DNA from: JAKLIX01 sp964605655
Lineage (GTDB): Bacteria > Bacteroidota > Bacteroidia > Bacteroidales > CAIXZF01
Assembly (NCBI GenBank): GCA_964605655.1
Contig: CAZSDK010000008.1
Location: 71,667-135,666, forward strand
Direction of reading: 5' to 3'
Length of the DNA: 64,000 nt
Positions 61,801 through 64,000 of this stretch are shown here, one piece after another (within the stretch, counting starts at the first letter, position 1; every line of letters starts with the position of its first letter). Under the pieces are notes generated by a model. The model made no database searches. It was given only the letters and a program-made list of their open reading frames with translations, and was not told the DNA's origin. Both the position numbers and the translations under genes were made by a program.

Positions 61801-62763
61801 AAGGGACATTTCAGCCAGGGTCGGATCACTAATGATAAATGGCACTGAAAAGGGGAGACCATCCGTTGCCCCCGACCTGGCCTGCTGCAGTGATTCCCTG
61901 TTCTTCACCACGCCAAAGACCCTTTTTGGGGTAGGACCACTCTTCATCTGCTGGAACTCGCTCCTGTCCTGTATCACAGTCCAGGCATCAGGATAACCAT
62001 CGTCATCAACATCCTGAACTATTTGATTTCCAGTATTTGACGTATCAGAAAAATGGGTAGACTTTATTAAAAGACTGTCCCAGGAAGCTTTTCCCCCGAC
62101 ATAACGGTAATCAGAAATAGTAGTGGGCTGGCCATTCCTGTCAAAGTCAGGGTTGCCGCAACCCATGGCCACATCCAGTTTGCTGTCGAGGATCATTTCA
62201 CGGGCGATCTGCTCAAAGTTGTTCCGGTTCACGTTATGCGAAGTGAATCCTCCGGGAGTCACATGAGATACCTGGACCGAGGTGACGGTCCCGGTCGCTT
62301 TCCCCCTTTCATGGGCAAACTGCATGATATTGACTAAGGGATGATGTTCGATGTCCATGCCGATGGACCCATTGTAGGTCTTATTTCCCGTGGCAATGGC
62401 GCTGGCTGCCGGGGCAGAGTCTGTCCAGCTGTCGAGGGGATTCTGAAAGCTCGACCAGGTGCTGTCAGAGTTATAGCCTACATTATAACTATCCATATCA
62501 TCATTATCTGCAAGGCGGGCAGAACAGGTACTGACCGCATAATGGACAGGAAAGGATTCAAACGCTTGATACGGTGCCTGTCCGTGCATAAAGTAGTTGG
62601 TGGCAAGGATATGGTTGTACCCGCAACCGTCGCTGACCATGATGATGATGTTTTTCGGGAGTTTCAGCGGGTCATTCTGAGCGTAAAGGGTGCCTGCCAG
62701 GCAGGTCACCAGAGAGATACCGGACAGGATGCCCAGTAAAGGATGGCGTAGGAAAGTTTTCAT
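58807..62763 (-). CDS. T9SS-secreted double alkaline phosphatase with an inactive second domain
   Basis: A 1318-residue secreted protein. The signal peptide is followed by two alkaline phosphatase domains. The first (about 35-470) is complete: D45, nucleophile S116 in DSAPAASA, E339, D344, H348, D389, H390 and H428. The second (about 483-935) is clearly homologous but has Asn491, no Ser (TQP at 558-560), D784, K789, Q793, S834, Y835 and P873 at these places, so it cannot bind metals or catalyse. A CNA-B-like strand and dockerin-like loops follow (about 965-1090: GGSNATDALLAVQYFVG, DVNASQLVNAHDALSIQ), then a beta domain and the T9SS sorting domain (SCSPNPFSG). It would release phosphate outside the cell. 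Confidence 0.92.
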   Translation of the reverse strand: MKTFLRHPLLGILSGISLVTCLAGTLYAQNDPLKLPKNIIIMVSDGCGYNHILATNYFMHGQAPYQAFESFPVHYAVSTCSARLADNDDMDSYNVGYNSDSTWSSFQNPLDSWTDSAPAASAIATGNKTYNGSIGMDIEHHPLVNIMQFAHERGKATGTVTSVQVSHVTPGGFTSHNVNRNNFEQIAREMILDSKLDVAMGCGNPDFDRNGQPTTISDYRYVGGKASWDSLLIKSTHFSDTSNTGNQIVQDVDDDGYPDAWTVIQDRSEFQQMKSGPTPKRVFGVVKNRESLQQARSGATDGLPFSVPFIISDPTLAEMSLAALNVLDNNPNGLVLMIEGGAVDLANHSHQKGRLIEEQNDFHQAVDSVIQWIGSHGGWDSTLLIVTADHETGYLTGPNEADQSPVTNPIINNGQGQMPDMKYNFNMHSNMLVPFFAKGAGSELFHQFADETDYLRGKYIDNTEIAQACFLMMPDPWNPPSRPKNIFIMVNEGGGANAQLATRYFTGETPSCLSFPVSCFMSTYPGKQNDNENIHSYSSWYNPMVVYKNFNSVDHDMTQPAAAATALACGVKTYNQAVGVDLLHQPVLSLTELFKQLGKSAGMISTGPWSDPSTAAFACHNINDLNNTQMATDILLDSKLDVLMGCGHPFFNDQGDAVISSPDFQHVGGEENWTGLISGSVSFSSTSSTGNSNVQDVNGDGIPDPWTLIQDRAAFQALASDSPPVRICGISPTRLTLQQKRAGTADTLPFAVPFVQSVPTLDEMTLGALKVLKQNPEGFFLFIDGAGVKMACQDNQKSRLIEEQRSFDLTVDTVIQWIEQHGGWEENLLIVTSSYECGHITGPADSINSAFSNPVIDAGQGNMPEFRFNSQQPSNLLVPVNAKGNGASLLKGFAGHVDPENGKYLNNTEVYQALRWLFSDYLAFPVDTSHQTIQGQLTYHNADHSPLGNSRVLCLDADNNLWGEAVTDQNGNFSLLRTPKNNGAFHLHASTQLSWGGSNATDALLAVQYFVGTANLDPLQQLCGDVNASQLVNAHDALSIQKRWVGLTQSFVKSDWIFENPDISANSDNQNIDFQGICTGDINASYQPSSIRTSPTLYLDHIDIEDVTAGKDFEIPVWASEKMQIGAISFGFQSVGMNIISARLADEEANHDMICNTGTGSLKLSWYSLKPLIIEKEKPWLYIKANVSHPGEYTLDLDNESEWADPLAKVQAGKRLQIPLFRCHPTDDPFVLSCSPNPFSGTTQVKISLPEEGDLNFRILDVMGETLMNYTFPGESAGEHSYKLDLSLLSSGVYLMKAQFHHQGRTEVLTIRLIESHQ

Positions 62764-62840
62764 AGAGGAGGTTTGGGTTGCTTATTCTTTTTTTTACCTT
62801 GGAAACTGAACAATATGATACTTTCGATTGCATTATAAGA

Positions 62841-63743
62841 TCAACTATTCTCCCTCGGATGAAATTGCAAAATGGTACTTCTGAGGTATTCGCGGTCGAG
62901 GTGGGTGTATATTTCGGTGGTTGTTATCGATTCATGTCCGAGCATCTCCTGTACGGCCCTCAGGTCGGCTCCGCCCTCTACCAGGTGGGTGGCAAAGGAA
63001 TGACGGAAGGTGTGGGGACTCACCGTTTTCTTGATTCCTGCTTTCAGGGTCAGGTCTTTAATAATAGTAAAGACCATCACCCTCGTCAGACGGCTGCCCC
63101 GGCGGTTGAGAAAAACAAAGTTCTCATTTCCTTTCTGAACATCGAGGTGTGAACGGACCTGGTGGATATACTCTTCTATCAGCCTCATGGCTGTCTTTCC
63201 GATGGGGACCAGTCTCTCTTTGTTCCCTTTGCCAATGATGTTGACGAAGCCCTGGGTGAAATGAAGGTTGCTGATTTTCAGGCTAATTAACTCCGAGACC
63301 CTGAGTCCGCAGCCATACAAGGTCTCCAGCATGGCCCGGTTACGTTCTCCTTCGGGTTTGCTGAGGTCTATTTGTGAAATCAGTGAATTGATCTCCTCCA
63401 CCGAAAGGACTTCAGGAAGCTTTCTTCCCAGCCTGGGGAGCTCCAGTAGTTCCGTGGGATTGTTTCTGGTCAGGTTCTCCAGGAGAAGGTATTTGTAGAA
63501 GGTCCTTAACCCTGAGATGATCCTGGCCTGGGAACGGGCACTGATTCCCAACTCTGCAATCCACTGAATAAATGACTGAAGATCTTTTAACTCCAGCTGA
63601 TCGGGATTTATTGTAATATTTTGTATTTCAAGGTATTGTGTAAGTTTAATGACATCCCTCCAATAGGCTTCCACCGAGTTGGCGGCCAGGGAGCGCTCCA
63701 GCTTCAGGTAGGCTTTAAACCCGTTGATGTAGGAATTCCACAT
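62841..63743 (-). CDS. xerD: Tyrosine recombinase XerC/XerD
   Basis: A 300-residue site-specific recombinase that resolves chromosome dimers at dif. The N-terminal SAM-like domain opens YLKLERSLAANSVEAYWRDV; the catalytic domain holds the Arg in GCGLRVSELISL, the His-x-x-Arg in SPHTFRHSFATHLVEGG, a further His in LGHESITTTEIY, and the Tyr of IYTH. It is closer to XerD than XerC by my reading (HTFRHSFATHL), but the two are not easily separated. It ends 78 bp from the phosphatase gene. The 63744-63945 stretch ahead of it holds the tRNA promoter and otherwise nothing I recognise. Confidence 0.93.
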   Translation of the reverse strand: MWNSYINGFKAYLKLERSLAANSVEAYWRDVIKLTQYLEIQNITINPDQLELKDLQSFIQWIAELGISARSQARIISGLRTFYKYLLLENLTRNNPTELLELPRLGRKLPEVLSVEEINSLISQIDLSKPEGERNRAMLETLYGCGLRVSELISLKISNLHFTQGFVNIIGKGNKERLVPIGKTAMRLIEEYIHQVRSHLDVQKGNENFVFLNRRGSRLTRVMVFTIIKDLTLKAGIKKTVSPHTFRHSFATHLVEGGADLRAVQEMLGHESITTTEIYTHLDREYLRSTILQFHPRENS

Positions 63744-63898
63744 GGGGTATGGTGATCCAGTCAGAATGGTTGAGAAGGATTAGTAAATTAGGAGACTATT
63801 ATTTTTCAGAAGGTGCCGGTACAAAGGAATAAAAAAGTGTCCAGTTGACATCAACTATTGAGGATAAAACCTGGCTAAGGAAAAAATCCCAATAGGTA

Positions 63899-63928
63899 TT
63901 GTTTTTCCGGAAATTCTCCCTAATTTTG
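63899..63928 (+). promoter_or_regulatory. Promoter of tRNA-Lys
   Basis: TTG (63899-63901), a 19-bp spacer and TAATTTTG (63921-63928), followed 17 bp later by the tRNA. Confidence 0.7.
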
Positions 63929-63945
63929 CAGCCCTTTTTGAGGCT

Positions 63946-64000
63946 GATTCGCTAGCTCAGCAGGTAGAGCATCGCCCTTTTAAGGCGGGGGTCCTGGGTT
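63946..64000 (+). tRNA. tRNA-Lys(TTT), 5' part, cut by the window end
   Basis: Acceptor strand GATTCGC, TA, then a D arm (GCTC AGCAGGTA GAGC) and anticodon arm TCGCC-CTTTTAA-GGCGG with TTT anticodon. The T arm begins at the end of the window. The 3' end lies beyond position 64000, so base pairing of the acceptor stem cannot be checked. Confidence 0.9.

Noticed and set aside
62841..63743. Recombinase as the integrase of a mobile element next to a tRNA
   Set aside because: The protein has the length and motifs of housekeeping Xer and no element genes or attachment repeats are visible between it and the tRNA.

Overview
The window looks like a piece of chromosome from an anaerobic, fermentative member of the Bacteroidota. 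The evidence is: seven secreted proteins with a type IX secretion (T9SS) C-terminal sorting domain ending in the usual YPNPA/YPNP-type start; promoters of the Bacteroidota type (TTG or TTTG, 18-21 bp spacer, TAnnTTTG); genes mostly without Shine-Dalgarno sequences; and CotH, OmpA, reg_prop and ASST-like surface proteins. No insertion sequence, phage gene or CRISPR array was seen.

The dominant theme is [FeFe]-hydrogenase. Positions 1-15218 hold a hydrogen-metabolism and hydrogen-sensing island. An operon on the minus strand (11719 down past position 1) encodes NuoE-like, NuoF-like and HydA-like subunits, a sensory H-cluster protein fused to a histidine kinase, a lone receiver, a receiver-histidine kinase hybrid, the NADH/NAD sensor Rex, a RibF-like protein, an MBL hydrolase, the maturase HydG and the start of a TM1266-type regulator. 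Divergent from it (11900-15218) is a small [2Fe-2S] protein, a second sensory H-cluster protein carrying PAS, and a PP2C/SpoIIE-type phosphatase, followed by a cupin and a DUF438/hemerythrin/PAS/DUF2249 protein. Positions 40214-48191 hold two more complete trimeric NADH-linked hydrogenase operons. In all, five H-cluster-domain proteins and one maturase lie within 48 kb. Each of the three trimer operons has a matching Rex operator (TTGTTAA or TTGTGAA, 4 bp, TTAACAA) beside or over the -33 element of its promoter, so the rex gene in operon I probably controls all three according to NADH/NAD. HydA of operon I keeps the H-cluster cysteines but has lost most proton-pathway residues, so operon I may be a sensing or specialised module rather than an ordinary hydrogenase.

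The middle (17410-40203) is a surface and secretion region: a C69 dipeptidase, a 1377-residue T9SS protein with a dockerin-like module, an EF-G, BNR/sortilin-like and other T9SS proteins, a glycosyltransferase and membrane partner, an OmpA protein, a CotH protein, an arylsulfotransferase-like protein, a reg_prop propeller protein and small lipoproteins.

The right part (48495-64000) is mostly housekeeping: truA, ribD, prmC, the pab genes, a penicillin-binding-type serine hydrolase, small envelope proteins, a cyclase-family protein, a two-domain alkaline phosphatase whose second domain has lost every catalytic and metal ligand, a Xer recombinase, and the start of a tRNA-Lys(TTT) cut by the window end.
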